From Burkholderiaceae bacterium (GTDB lineage Bacteria > Pseudomonadota > Gammaproteobacteria > Burkholderiales > Burkholderiaceae), in contig JAGOCV010000207.1 in NCBI GenBank assembly GCA_017998575.1, forward strand, positions 1 through 7,151: a stretch of DNA of 7,151 nucleotides, read 5' to 3'. Below, piece after piece: positions 1 to 5,318 of this stretch (position 1 is the stretch's first letter; each line of letters begins with the position of its first letter). Both the position numbers and the translations under genes were made by a program. The notes under the pieces were generated by a model. That model had not been told where the DNA came from. It was given only the letters and a program-made list of their open reading frames with translations, and did no database searches.

Positions 1-358
1 CACGCTCGATGCACTGTCGGCCGGCGAGCGCCAGCGCGTGCTGCTGGCGCGTGCGCTGGCCGTGGAGGCCGAGGTGCTGCTGATGGACGAGCCGCTGCAG
101 GCGCTGGACGTGCCGCATCAGGCCGACTGGATCGCCATCGTGCGCGAACTGGCGGGCCGGGGCCGCACCGTGGTCAGCGTGCTGCACGAGCTGTCGGTCG
201 CGCTGGCGGCAGACGAGCTGGTGCTGGTGGAGGGCGGCCGGCTGGCGTGGCATGGCGACGCGGCAGCGGCCGCCACGCACCGCGCGCTGGCCGCCGTGTT
301 CGACCAGCGCGTCGAGGTGCACGCCGTGGCCGGGCGCCACGTGGTGGTGCCGCGATGA
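1..358 (+). CDS. ABC importer ATPase, C-terminal part (BtuD/FecE-like, probable cobalamin uptake)
   Basis: This is the last 118 residues of an ATP-binding subunit; the start, Walker A and Q-loop lie upstream of the window. Reading from base 2, the visible part has the ABC signature LSAGERQR at partial residues 5-12, Walker B VLLMDEP at 25-31 with catalytic Glu30, a D-loop-like LQALD at 32-36 and the switch His62 in VLHEL. The tail, ending HAVAGRHVVVPR, resembles ATPases of siderophore and vitamin B12 importers, which hydrolyse ATP at the cytoplasmic face to drive uptake from a periplasmic binding protein. Its stop TGA overlaps the cobQ ATG as ATGA (355-358), so the two genes are almost certainly co-transcribed and translationally coupled. 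That context favours corrinoid as substrate over iron-siderophore, but the substrate is an inference. Confidence is high for the family and moderate for the substrate. Confidence 0.88.
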   Translation, partial: TLDALSAGERQRVLLARALAVEAEVLLMDEPLQALDVPHQADWIAIVRELAGRGRTVVSVLHELSVALAADELVLVEGGRLAWHGDAAAAATHRALAAVFDQRVEVHAVAGRHVVVPR

Positions 359-1830
359 CGCCCGCGCGCTGCGTCATGGTGCTGGGCACCGCGAGCGGCG
401 CGGGCAAGAGCTGGCTGACCACGGCGCTGTGCCGCTGGTATGCGCGCCAGGGCCTGCGCGTGGCGCCGTTCAAGGCCCAGAACATGAGCAACAACGCGAG
501 AGTCGTGCAGGGCCCCGGCGAGGATGCCGGAGAAATCGGCAGCGCCCAGTACTTCCAGGCCCTGGCCGCCCATGCCGTGCCCGACGTGCGCATGAACCCG
601 CTGCTGCTCAAGCCCGAGCGCGACACGCACAGCCAGGTCGTGCTGATGGGCCAGGTGAGCGACGAGCTCACGCGCATGCCCTGGCGCGCGCGCAGCGAGC
701 ACGTGTGGCCGCACATCGCACAGGCGCTGGACGAGCTGCGCGCCGGCAACGACGTGGTGGTGATCGAGGGCGCGGGCTCGCCGGCCGAGATCAACCTGCA
801 CGCCAGCGACATCGTCAACATGCGCGTGGCGCGCCATGCCGGTGCCGCCTGCCTGCTGGTCACCGACATCGACCGGGGTGGCGCGTTCGCCCACCTCTAC
901 GGCACCTGGGCGCTGCTGCCCGAGGGCGAGCGGGCGCTGATCCGCGGCTTCGTGCTCAACAAGTTCCGTGGCGACGCGGACCTGCTGGCCCCGGCGCCGC
1001 AGATGCTGCGCGAGAAGACCGGCATCCCCGTGCTCGCCACGCTGCCGATGTGGCGCGAGCACGGCCTGCCCGAGGAAGATGGCGTCTTCGACGACCGCAC
1101 GCGATCGCACGGCGCGGTCACGCGCACGGTGGCCATCGTCGCGTATCCGCGCATCAGCAACCTCGACGAATTCCAGCCGCTGGTCAACGTACCCGGCCTG
1201 CGGCTGGTGTGGGCGCGCTCGCCCGCCGATTGCGCGGGTGCCGACTGGATCGTGTTGCCCGGCAGCAAGCACACCAGCGCCGATCTGGCCTGGCTGCGCG
1301 GCCAGGGCCTGGATGCCGCCGTCGCCGCCCATGCCGCGCGCGGCGGCGCGGTGCTGGGCATCTGCGGCGGCCTGCAGATGCTGGGCGAGGCGCTGGTCGA
1401 CGTGCACGGCATCGACGGCAATGCGCCCGGCCTGGGGCTGCTGCCGCTGGTGACCGCGTTCGAGCCCGCCAAGACGGTGCGGCGCACAGGCGTGCGCTTT
1501 GGCGCGCTGCAGGGGCCGTGGGCCACGCTGTCCGGGCTGGCAGTGCAGGGCTACGAAATCCACCACGGGCAGACGGCCCAGCATCCGGCCATGGGCGATG
1601 CCGGCGACGTGGCCCGCGCGGTGCTGCCCGACGCGCTGGGATGGCAGTCTCGCGGCGGTCACGTTCTGGGTGTATACCTGCATGGGCTGTTCGAGGATCC
1701 GGGCGTGCTGCGTGCGCTGTTCGGCGCGCAGGTGCCCACGCTGGACGTCGTGTTCGACGCGCTGGCCGAGGTCATCGACGGCTGCTTTGCGCCCGGCGAA
1801 CTGATGCGCCTGCTCGAGCCGCTGCCGTAG
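355..1830 (+). CDS. cobQ: Cobyric acid synthase (glutamine-hydrolysing), CobQ/CbiP
   Basis: The enzyme amidates adenosylcobyrinic acid a,c-diamide at side chains b, d, e and g, using ATP and glutamine, to give adenosylcobyric acid in the cytoplasm. The 491-residue product is full length for the family. The N-terminal dethiobiotin-synthetase-like ATPase half shows the P-loop GTASGAGKS at 11-19 (Lys18), KAQNMSNN at 40-47, VIEGAGSPAEINL at 136-148 and DIDRGG at 171-176. The C-terminal class I glutamine amidotransferase half carries nucleophile Cys337 in GICGGLQMLG, GYEIHHG with His403 and His404, and the second active-site residue His443 in YLHGLFE. The ATG at 355 is chosen because it overlaps the upstream stop as ATGA and puts the P-loop at the usual distance from the N-terminus; longer in-frame starts would run deep into the ATPase gene. 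All key residues are present, so it should be active. Confidence 0.96.
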   Translation: MTPARCVMVLGTASGAGKSWLTTALCRWYARQGLRVAPFKAQNMSNNARVVQGPGEDAGEIGSAQYFQALAAHAVPDVRMNPLLLKPERDTHSQVVLMGQVSDELTRMPWRARSEHVWPHIAQALDELRAGNDVVVIEGAGSPAEINLHASDIVNMRVARHAGAACLLVTDIDRGGAFAHLYGTWALLPEGERALIRGFVLNKFRGDADLLAPAPQMLREKTGIPVLATLPMWREHGLPEEDGVFDDRTRSHGAVTRTVAIVAYPRISNLDEFQPLVNVPGLRLVWARSPADCAGADWIVLPGSKHTSADLAWLRGQGLDAAVAAHAARGGAVLGICGGLQMLGEALVDVHGIDGNAPGLGLLPLVTAFEPAKTVRRTGVRFGALQGPWATLSGLAVQGYEIHHGQTAQHPAMGDAGDVARAVLPDALGWQSRGGHVLGVYLHGLFEDPGVLRALFGAQVPTLDVVFDALAEVIDGCFAPGELMRLLEPLP

Positions 1831-1862
1831 CGGCGCTGCGATACGACGGAGACCCCTGCGCC

Positions 1863-1961
1863 ATGAACAGCACTGCCCGCCACGACCTCGCCGCATGGCC
1901 GCGGCGCACTACCGGTGCGGTGGCGCGGGCAGCGCGGGTTGCGGCCGGAGCCGGCGCATGA
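1863..1961 (+). CDS. Possible 32-aa coupled small ORF between cobQ and cobC (unknown)
   Basis: This short reading frame starts at an ATG 32 bases after the cobQ stop and ends in a TGA that overlaps the cobC ATG as ATGA (1958-1961). A GGAG at 1848-1851 lies 11 bases before its start, which is usable but long. The product begins MNSTARHDLAAWP and ends in an Ala/Arg-rich stretch of low complexity. I do not recognise it. It has no signal peptide, membrane segment or known motif. It could be a real coupled small gene, a translated leader that feeds ribosomes to cobC, the scar of a deleted cob gene, or chance in GC-rich DNA where open frames are common. cobC also has its own ribosome site, so coupling is not required. 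Confidence 0.3.
   Translation: MNSTARHDLAAWPRRTTGAVARAARVAAGAGA
1947..1950 (+). promoter_or_regulatory. Ribosome binding site of cobC
   Basis: A GGAG lies 7 bases before the ATG at 1958. It supports this start over the in-frame ATG at 1895, which would add 21 Gly/Arg/Ala-rich residues ahead of the RHAT motif that normally sits at the N-terminus of this family. Confidence 0.6.
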
Positions 1962-2503
1962 AGCTCTGGCTCGTTCGCCACGCCACGCCGCTGATCGCCG
2001 CCGGCACCTGCTACGGCGCCAGCGACATTCCGGCCGATGCCGCCGCCACCGAGGCGCAGGCGCGCGACCTGGCCGCCGTGCTGCCGCAGGGTCTGCCGGT
2101 GATCTGCTCCACGCTGGGCCGCTGCGGGCAACTGTCGCGCGCGCTGCTCGCGCTGCGGCCCGATCTGAGCGTGCGCACCGACGCACGCATCGCCGAGATG
2201 GATTTCGGCGCCTGGGAAGGGCGGCTGTGGGAAGACATTCCCGAGCCCGAGTATTCGGCCTGGATCGACGACTTCGCCGGCTACGTCGTGGGCGGCGGCG
2301 AATCGGTGCGCGGCTTCATGGCGCGCGTGGAGGCGGCGCTGGCCGATTCGCGCCGGCACGCCGAGGCCGTCTGGATCACGCACGGCGGCGTGATCCGCGC
2401 CGTGAGCCTGCTGGTGCAGGGCGTGCGCGAGGTGCACAAGGCCGGCCAGTGGCCGCGCGAGGCGCCGGGCCACGGCACCTGGCGCGAGATCATGTTCAAC
2501 TGA
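1958..2503 (+). CDS. cobC: Alpha-ribazole phosphatase, histidine phosphatase family
   Basis: This phosphatase of the phosphoglycerate mutase-like family removes the 5'-phosphate from alpha-ribazole phosphate (or from adenosylcobalamin phosphate) in nucleotide-loop assembly of vitamin B12. The 181-residue product has the phosphohistidine motif VRHAT with nucleophile His8 and Arg7, a second phosphate-binding Arg55 in STLGRC, acid Glu80 in RIAEMDFGAWEG, and the second catalytic His142 in ITHGG. The AEMDFGxWEG stretch and the short length are typical of CobC rather than glycolytic mutases. Lying downstream of cobQ in the same direction supports the assignment. One small oddity is that the usual SSPL before the second arginine reads CSTL here. 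It appears to be the last gene of the cobalamin operon in this window, since a 92-base gap and a different functional class follow. Confidence 0.9.
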   Translation: MKLWLVRHATPLIAAGTCYGASDIPADAAATEAQARDLAAVLPQGLPVICSTLGRCGQLSRALLALRPDLSVRTDARIAEMDFGAWEGRLWEDIPEPEYSAWIDDFAGYVVGGGESVRGFMARVEAALADSRRHAEAVWITHGGVIRAVSLLVQGVREVHKAGQWPREAPGHGTWREIMFN

Positions 2504-2595
2504 TCCGGTTACACGCGGGCGGAAACTTGGCGGGCCCGGCGGGCTCTATCGGGCACGGGCGTGCGCCCGTGCACCGCAACAAGGAATCACCCTTC
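2504..2595 (+). other. Intergenic gap between cobC and the TerB-family gene
   Basis: Ninety-two bases rich in G and C. I find no convincing -35/-10 pair; the best TTGGCG at 2527-2532 has no -10 at proper spacing. There is no T-run that would make a classical terminator. The main content is the hairpin at 2550-2576, followed by an AAGGA ribosome site at 2581-2585, 10 bases before the next ATG. Confidence 0.6.
2550..2576 (+). repeat. Strong inverted repeat (hairpin) just upstream of the TerB-family gene
   Basis: The arms GCACGGGC (2553-2560) and GCCCGTGC (2565-2572) are perfectly complementary around a GTGC loop. The outer bases CGG (2550-2552) can also pair with CCG (2574-2576) if A2573 bulges, giving about 11 pairs. 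No T-run follows on either strand, so it is not a standard intrinsic terminator. It sits five bases before the ribosome site at 2581 and could be a terminator-like end of the cob operon, a 5' leader structure, or a protein-binding palindrome. Confidence 0.6.
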
Positions 2596-3603
2596 ATGGA
2601 AAGCCAACACCACCGGGCCATCATGGCCATCAGCCTGCTGGCGGCCTTCGCCGACGATCACAAGGATGAACGCGAGCGCGAGCATCTGCGCGAGATGGCC
2701 GAGTCGCTCAACCCGGCCGCCGGCTTCGACCTGATGAAGCTCTATCAGGATGTGCTGCTGCGGCGCGTGACGCTCGAAGACGCGGCCGGCACGCTCGACA
2801 CCGCAGCGCTGCGCCACCTGGCCTTCGAGATGGCCGTGGGCGTGTGCGATGCCGACGGCGTGTGCAACGACCGGGAGAAGGCCTTCCTGCAGCGCCTGGC
2901 CGCCGCGCTGCAGGTGCCGGCGCCCGAAGCCGCCAGCGTGATGCGCCAGGCCGACGAGATCGCCGACGTGCCGCTGCGCGCCGAGCCCGCGCCGTCCGAA
3001 GCCTGGACGGGGCAGGCCGCCGCCGTGCCCGTGGCCGCGGCCGGCGTTGCCGCAGCGGCAGCCCCGGCCACCGCGCGCCCCGCGTCGATCGGTGATGCCG
3101 AGATCGACTCGATGATCCTCAACGCTTCCATCCTCAACGGCGCGCTCGAACTGCTGCCGCAGTCGCTCGCATCGATGGCGATCATTCCGCTGCAGACGCG
3201 GCTGGTGTACCGCATCGGCAAGGTCTATGGCTACGAGCTCGACAAGGGCCACATCGCCGACTTCCTCGCCACGGTGGGCGTGGGCCTCACGTCGCAGTAC
3301 GTGGAGCAGTTCGGCCGCAAGCTCGTGGGCGGGCTGCTGGGCAAGGTGATGGGCGGCATGGGCCGAGCGGTGGGGAGCGTGGCCACGGGCTCGGCCTTCT
3401 CGTTCGCCAGCACGTATGCGCTGGGCAAGGTGGCGCAGCGCTATTACGCGGGTGGCCGCACGCTCAATACCGAGACGCTCAAGTCGGCGTTCTCGCGCAC
3501 CGTCGACGAGGCGAAGGGGTTGCAGCAACGCTACGCGCCGCAGATCCGGCAGCGCGCGCAGGGGCTGGACGTGCAGCAGCTCATGCGCGAGCTCAAGGCC
3601 TGA
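2596..3603 (+). CDS. TerB-like / DUF697-like two-domain protein of unknown function
   Basis: The product has 335 residues. Residues 1-125 form a helical TerB-like domain with two acidic clusters, DDHKDERE at 20-27 and DADGVCNDRE at 85-94, the positions where TerB proteins carry metal-binding acidic residues. A low-complexity Ala/Pro linker covers about 127-164. Residues 165-290 resemble the DUF697 domain: a run ending in IPLQTRLVYRIGKVYGYELDK (start 197), then a glycine-rich hydrophobic stretch at 244-270 with Gly about every four residues, which could insert in or lie on a membrane. The tail at 290-335 is helical and charged. TerB proteins were named from tellurite resistance clusters and are linked to membrane stress, but no ter neighbours are seen here, so no function is assigned. 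The ATG at 2596 follows AAGGA at 2581-2585. The gene converges on nth with 21 bases between stops and probably has its own transcription unit. Confidence 0.82.
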   Translation: MESQHHRAIMAISLLAAFADDHKDEREREHLREMAESLNPAAGFDLMKLYQDVLLRRVTLEDAAGTLDTAALRHLAFEMAVGVCDADGVCNDREKAFLQRLAAALQVPAPEAASVMRQADEIADVPLRAEPAPSEAWTGQAAAVPVAAAGVAAAAAPATARPASIGDAEIDSMILNASILNGALELLPQSLASMAIIPLQTRLVYRIGKVYGYELDKGHIADFLATVGVGLTSQYVEQFGRKLVGGLLGKVMGGMGRAVGSVATGSAFSFASTYALGKVAQRYYAGGRTLNTETLKSAFSRTVDEAKGLQQRYAPQIRQRAQGLDVQQLMRELKA

Positions 3604-3624
3604 GCCACGGTCGCGGCGCTGCCG
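3604..3624. other. Convergent junction without a clear terminator
   Basis: Only 21 bases separate the convergent stops of the TerB-family gene and nth. The sole structure is a 4-bp stem, CGGC (3614-3617) with GCCG (3621-3624), and there is no T-run. Transcripts from the two sides may therefore overlap at their 3' ends. Confidence 0.4.
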
Positions 3625-4263
3625 TCAGGGCGGCGGCGTCTTGGGTTCGTAGTCGCACCACCGGGCCACCTGGCATTCGTAGCAGCGCGGCGTGCGGGCC
3701 ACGCAGATGTAGCGCCCGTGCAGGATGAGCCAGTGGTGCGCATCCACCGTGAATTCCCTGGGCACGCGCTCGATCAGCCGCATCTCGACCTCGTAGGGCG
3801 TCTTGCCGGGCGCCAGGCCCGTGCGGTTGCCCACGCGGAAGATGTGCGTGTCCACCGCCATGGTCGGCTCGCCGAAGGCGACGTTGAGCACCACGTTGGC
3901 CGTCTTGCGGCCGACGCCGGGCAGCGTCTCCAGCGCATCGCGCGTGCGCGGCACCTCGCCGCCGTACTGCTCCACCAGGATGCGGCAGGTCTCCATCAGG
4001 TGCTTGGCCTTGCTGCGGAACAGGCCGATGGTCTTGATGTAGCCCTCCAGCCCCTGCAGGCCCAGCGCGAGGATGGCCTGCGGCGTGTTCGCCACCGGAA
4101 ACAGCCTGCGCGTGGCCTTGTTCACCCCCACGTCGGTGGCCTGGGCCGAGAGCAGCACGGCCGCCAGCAGCTCGAACACGCTGGTGTATTCGAGCTCGGA
4201 CACGGGATGTGGATTGGCCGCGCGGAGCGTGGCGAAAAAGGGCTGGATGGACTGCGTTTTCAT
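3625..4263 (-). CDS. nth: Endonuclease III (DNA N-glycosylase / AP lyase)
   Basis: The enzyme removes oxidised pyrimidines from DNA and cleaves the abasic site by beta-elimination in base excision repair. The 212-residue product has the normal family length. The helix-hairpin-helix LPGVGRKTANVV at 114-125 carries the Schiff-base Lys120, and VDTHIFRV at 137-144 carries the catalytic Asp138. Four cysteines, 187, 194, 197 and 203, have the C-x6-C-x2-C-x5-C spacing of the [4Fe-4S] cluster. These positions equal those I recall for E. coli Nth, which fixes the start at 4263. The ATG overlaps the stop of the upstream lysR gene as ATGA, and no good ribosome site is visible in the preceding 15 bases, so translation probably depends on ribosomes leaving lysR. 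The family call is very secure. Confidence 0.97.
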   Translation of the reverse strand: MKTQSIQPFFATLRAANPHPVSELEYTSVFELLAAVLLSAQATDVGVNKATRRLFPVANTPQAILALGLQGLEGYIKTIGLFRSKAKHLMETCRILVEQYGGEVPRTRDALETLPGVGRKTANVVLNVAFGEPTMAVDTHIFRVGNRTGLAPGKTPYEVEMRLIERVPREFTVDAHHWLILHGRYICVARTPRCYECQVARWCDYEPKTPPP

Positions 4264-5177
4264 GGCGTGGGTGGCTCGTTGTCGTGGGCGAAACCGCGGG
4301 CTTCGTCGATCAGCCAGCGTCTGAACGCGTGCAGGCGCGAGCTGGCCTGCCGATTCTCGGGGTAGACGAGGTAGTAGGCATCCTGGCTGGGCAGCGGCTG
4401 GTCTACCGGAACCACGAGGCTGCCGTCGTCCAGGGCGCCCTGCACCAGGAAGCGAGGCATCAGCGCGACGCCGTGGCCGGCGCGCGCGGCGCTGATCGCC
4501 ATCGAATGCAGCTCGAACCGGGCGCCGCCCATGGCCTGGGCCTGCGCGCCCTCGACGCCGGCATGGGCGAACCAGCGGGCCCAGTCGTCAGGCCGCGTGG
4601 CCGAGTGCACGAGCGGCAGGGCCAGCAGGGCGTCGGCCCGCGCGCCGCGCGGCACCAGGCCAGGCCGGCACACGGGCACCAGGCTTTCGCCGAACAGCGC
4701 ATCGGCGCCGGTGCCCGGCCAGGTGGGCTGGCCGAAGTGGATGGCGGCGTCGAACGCGGTTTCCTCGAACATGAACATGCGCGTGCGCACGCCCATCGAC
4801 ACGCTGACGTGCGGATGCCGCTTGAGGAAGCGGCCCATGCGCGGAATCAGCCATTCCGATGCGAAGGTGGGCAGCACGGCCAGCTCGAGCGAGCCCTCGC
4901 CGCCGCCGTGCGCCATCAGGCTAAGTGTCTCGCGCTCGATCCGCCCGAGGATGTCGCGTACCTTGGCCGCGTAAGCCTCGCCGGCGGGCGTGAGCACCAC
5001 GCGCCGCTTCACGCGGGTGAACAGGGCCAGGCCCAGCTGCTCTTCCAGCAGCGCGATCTGCCGCGAGATCGCGCCTTCGGTCAGCGACACCTCCTCGGCG
5101 GCACGCGTGAAGTTGCCGTGGCGCGCGGCGGCCTCGAAGGCTGTGAGGGCTCGGGTGCTGGGAATGGGTCGGCGCAT
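4260..5177 (-). CDS. LysR-type transcriptional regulator, GcvA-like clade
   Basis: The 305-residue product is full length for a LysR-type regulator. The N-terminal winged helix-turn-helix spans about residues 7-66, with the recognition region RAAEEVSLTEGAISRQIALLE at about 25-45 and the wing ending in VVLTPAGEAY. A linker helix follows at about 67-90 and the periplasmic-binding-protein-like effector domain at about 95-300. The GAISRQI stretch and the DAAIHFGQPTWPG stretch at 143-155 are typical of the GcvA clade. It is transcribed divergently from the FAH-family and Bug genes, the classical layout for a LysR protein controlling its neighbour and repressing itself, so those genes are its likely targets. 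The effector is unknown but is probably a small carboxylate. The start is supported by GAGG (plus-strand 5186-5189), 8 bases upstream. Its stop overlaps the nth start. Confidence 0.93.
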   Translation of the reverse strand: MRRPIPSTRALTAFEAAARHGNFTRAAEEVSLTEGAISRQIALLEEQLGLALFTRVKRRVVLTPAGEAYAAKVRDILGRIERETLSLMAHGGGEGSLELAVLPTFASEWLIPRMGRFLKRHPHVSVSMGVRTRMFMFEETAFDAAIHFGQPTWPGTGADALFGESLVPVCRPGLVPRGARADALLALPLVHSATRPDDWARWFAHAGVEGAQAQAMGGARFELHSMAISAARAGHGVALMPRFLVQGALDDGSLVVPVDQPLPSQDAYYLVYPENRQASSRLHAFRRWLIDEARGFAHDNEPPTP

Positions 5178-5186
5178 GGCAGGTGC

Positions 5187-5196
5187 CTCGATCGAT
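5187..5196. repeat. Direct repeat copy 1, CTCGATCGAT
   Basis: First copy of a perfect 10-bp repeat whose core TCGATCGA is itself palindromic. It overlaps the ribosome site of lysR (5186-5189 on the plus strand), so a protein bound here could block lysR expression. The partner copy is at 5240-5249. Confidence 0.55.
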
Positions 5197-5210
5197 CAGG
5201 AAAACTCATC
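5194..5210. promoter_or_regulatory. Candidate LysR-type operator (T-N11-A dyad)
   Basis: The 17-base stretch GATCAGGAAAACTCATC has the form GAT-N11-ATC, fitting the T-N11-A rule with inverted arms that is known for LysR-family binding sites. The arms are only 3 bp, and such a match is common by chance, so the support is mainly its position in the divergent gap. Confidence 0.3.
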
Positions 5211-5239
5211 AACTGGGCAGTTTAAATCGCTTGGATCCT

Positions 5240-5249
5240 CTCGATCGAT
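5240..5249. repeat. Direct repeat copy 2, CTCGATCGAT
   Basis: Second copy of the 10-bp repeat, 53 bp downstream of the first, close to five helical turns, so both copies face the same side of DNA. It lies within the weak candidate promoter of the FAH-family gene, between TTGGAT and TTAAGC. Confidence 0.55.
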
Positions 5250-5265
5250 TACTTAAGCTGAGGGT

Positions 5266-5292
5266 GGTCCGGGCCTTGGAATGGGCCCGACC
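5266..5292 (+). repeat. Hairpin in the leader of the FAH-family gene
   Basis: GGTC (5266-5269) pairs with GACC (5289-5292), and GGGCC (5271-5275) pairs with GGCCC (5284-5288). This gives nine pairs with C5270 bulged and an 8-base loop, TTGGAATG. No T-run follows, so it is not an intrinsic terminator. It ends 10 bases before the ribosome site and could be an mRNA leader structure or, as DNA, a binding palindrome. Confidence 0.5.
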
Positions 5293-5302
5293 ACATATCA
5301 AG

Positions 5303-5308
5303 AAGGAG
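5303..5308 (+). promoter_or_regulatory. Ribosome binding site AAGGAG deciding the FAH-family start
   Basis: AAGGAG ends 10 bases before the ATG at 5319 but only 2 bases before the ATG at 5311. The latter opens a three-codon frame (Met-Lys-Arg) whose TGA overlaps the 5319 ATG. The spacing and the product's N-terminus (MKLVSY) favour 5319 as the true start. Confidence 0.75.
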
Positions 5309-5318
5309 ACATGAAGAG

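Larger units (their letters stand above)
5178..5318. promoter_or_regulatory. Divergent promoter/operator region between lysR and the FAH-family gene
   Basis: This 141-base gap is locally AT-richer than the genes around it, notably at TTTAAAT (5221-5227) and ACTTAA (5251-5256), and must hold the start sites of both divergent units. A weak candidate for the rightward promoter is TTGGAT (5231-5236) with TTAAGC (5253-5258), spacer 16; the -10 match is poor, as often seen in activator-dependent LysR promoters. The gap also holds a 10-bp direct repeat, a T-N11-A dyad and a leader hairpin, listed separately. The assignment is by position and composition only. Confidence 0.65.

Noticed and set aside
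118..1896. Long open frame on the minus strand opposite cobQ (592 codons)
   Set aside because: Its product is rich in His, Arg, Ala and Gln with no domain, and it lies antisense to a clear cobQ. GC-rich codon use leaves such antisense frames open by default.
252..1961. Long plus-strand frame overlapping cobQ out of phase
   Set aside because: The bulk is an Arg/Ala-rich shadow of cobQ with no motifs. Only the last 32 codons after the cobQ stop are worth considering, and they are listed separately.
2504..2595. Possible cobalamin riboswitch near the cob genes
   Set aside because: I could not find the conserved B12-box or core pairing pattern. The gap is short and lies downstream of cobC rather than before a cob gene. 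Any such switch is more likely upstream of the window.
2596..3603. Tellurite resistance determinant
   Set aside because: Only the TerB-like half suggests it. No terA, terC, terD or terZ neighbours are present, and TerB-like domains occur widely outside resistance loci.
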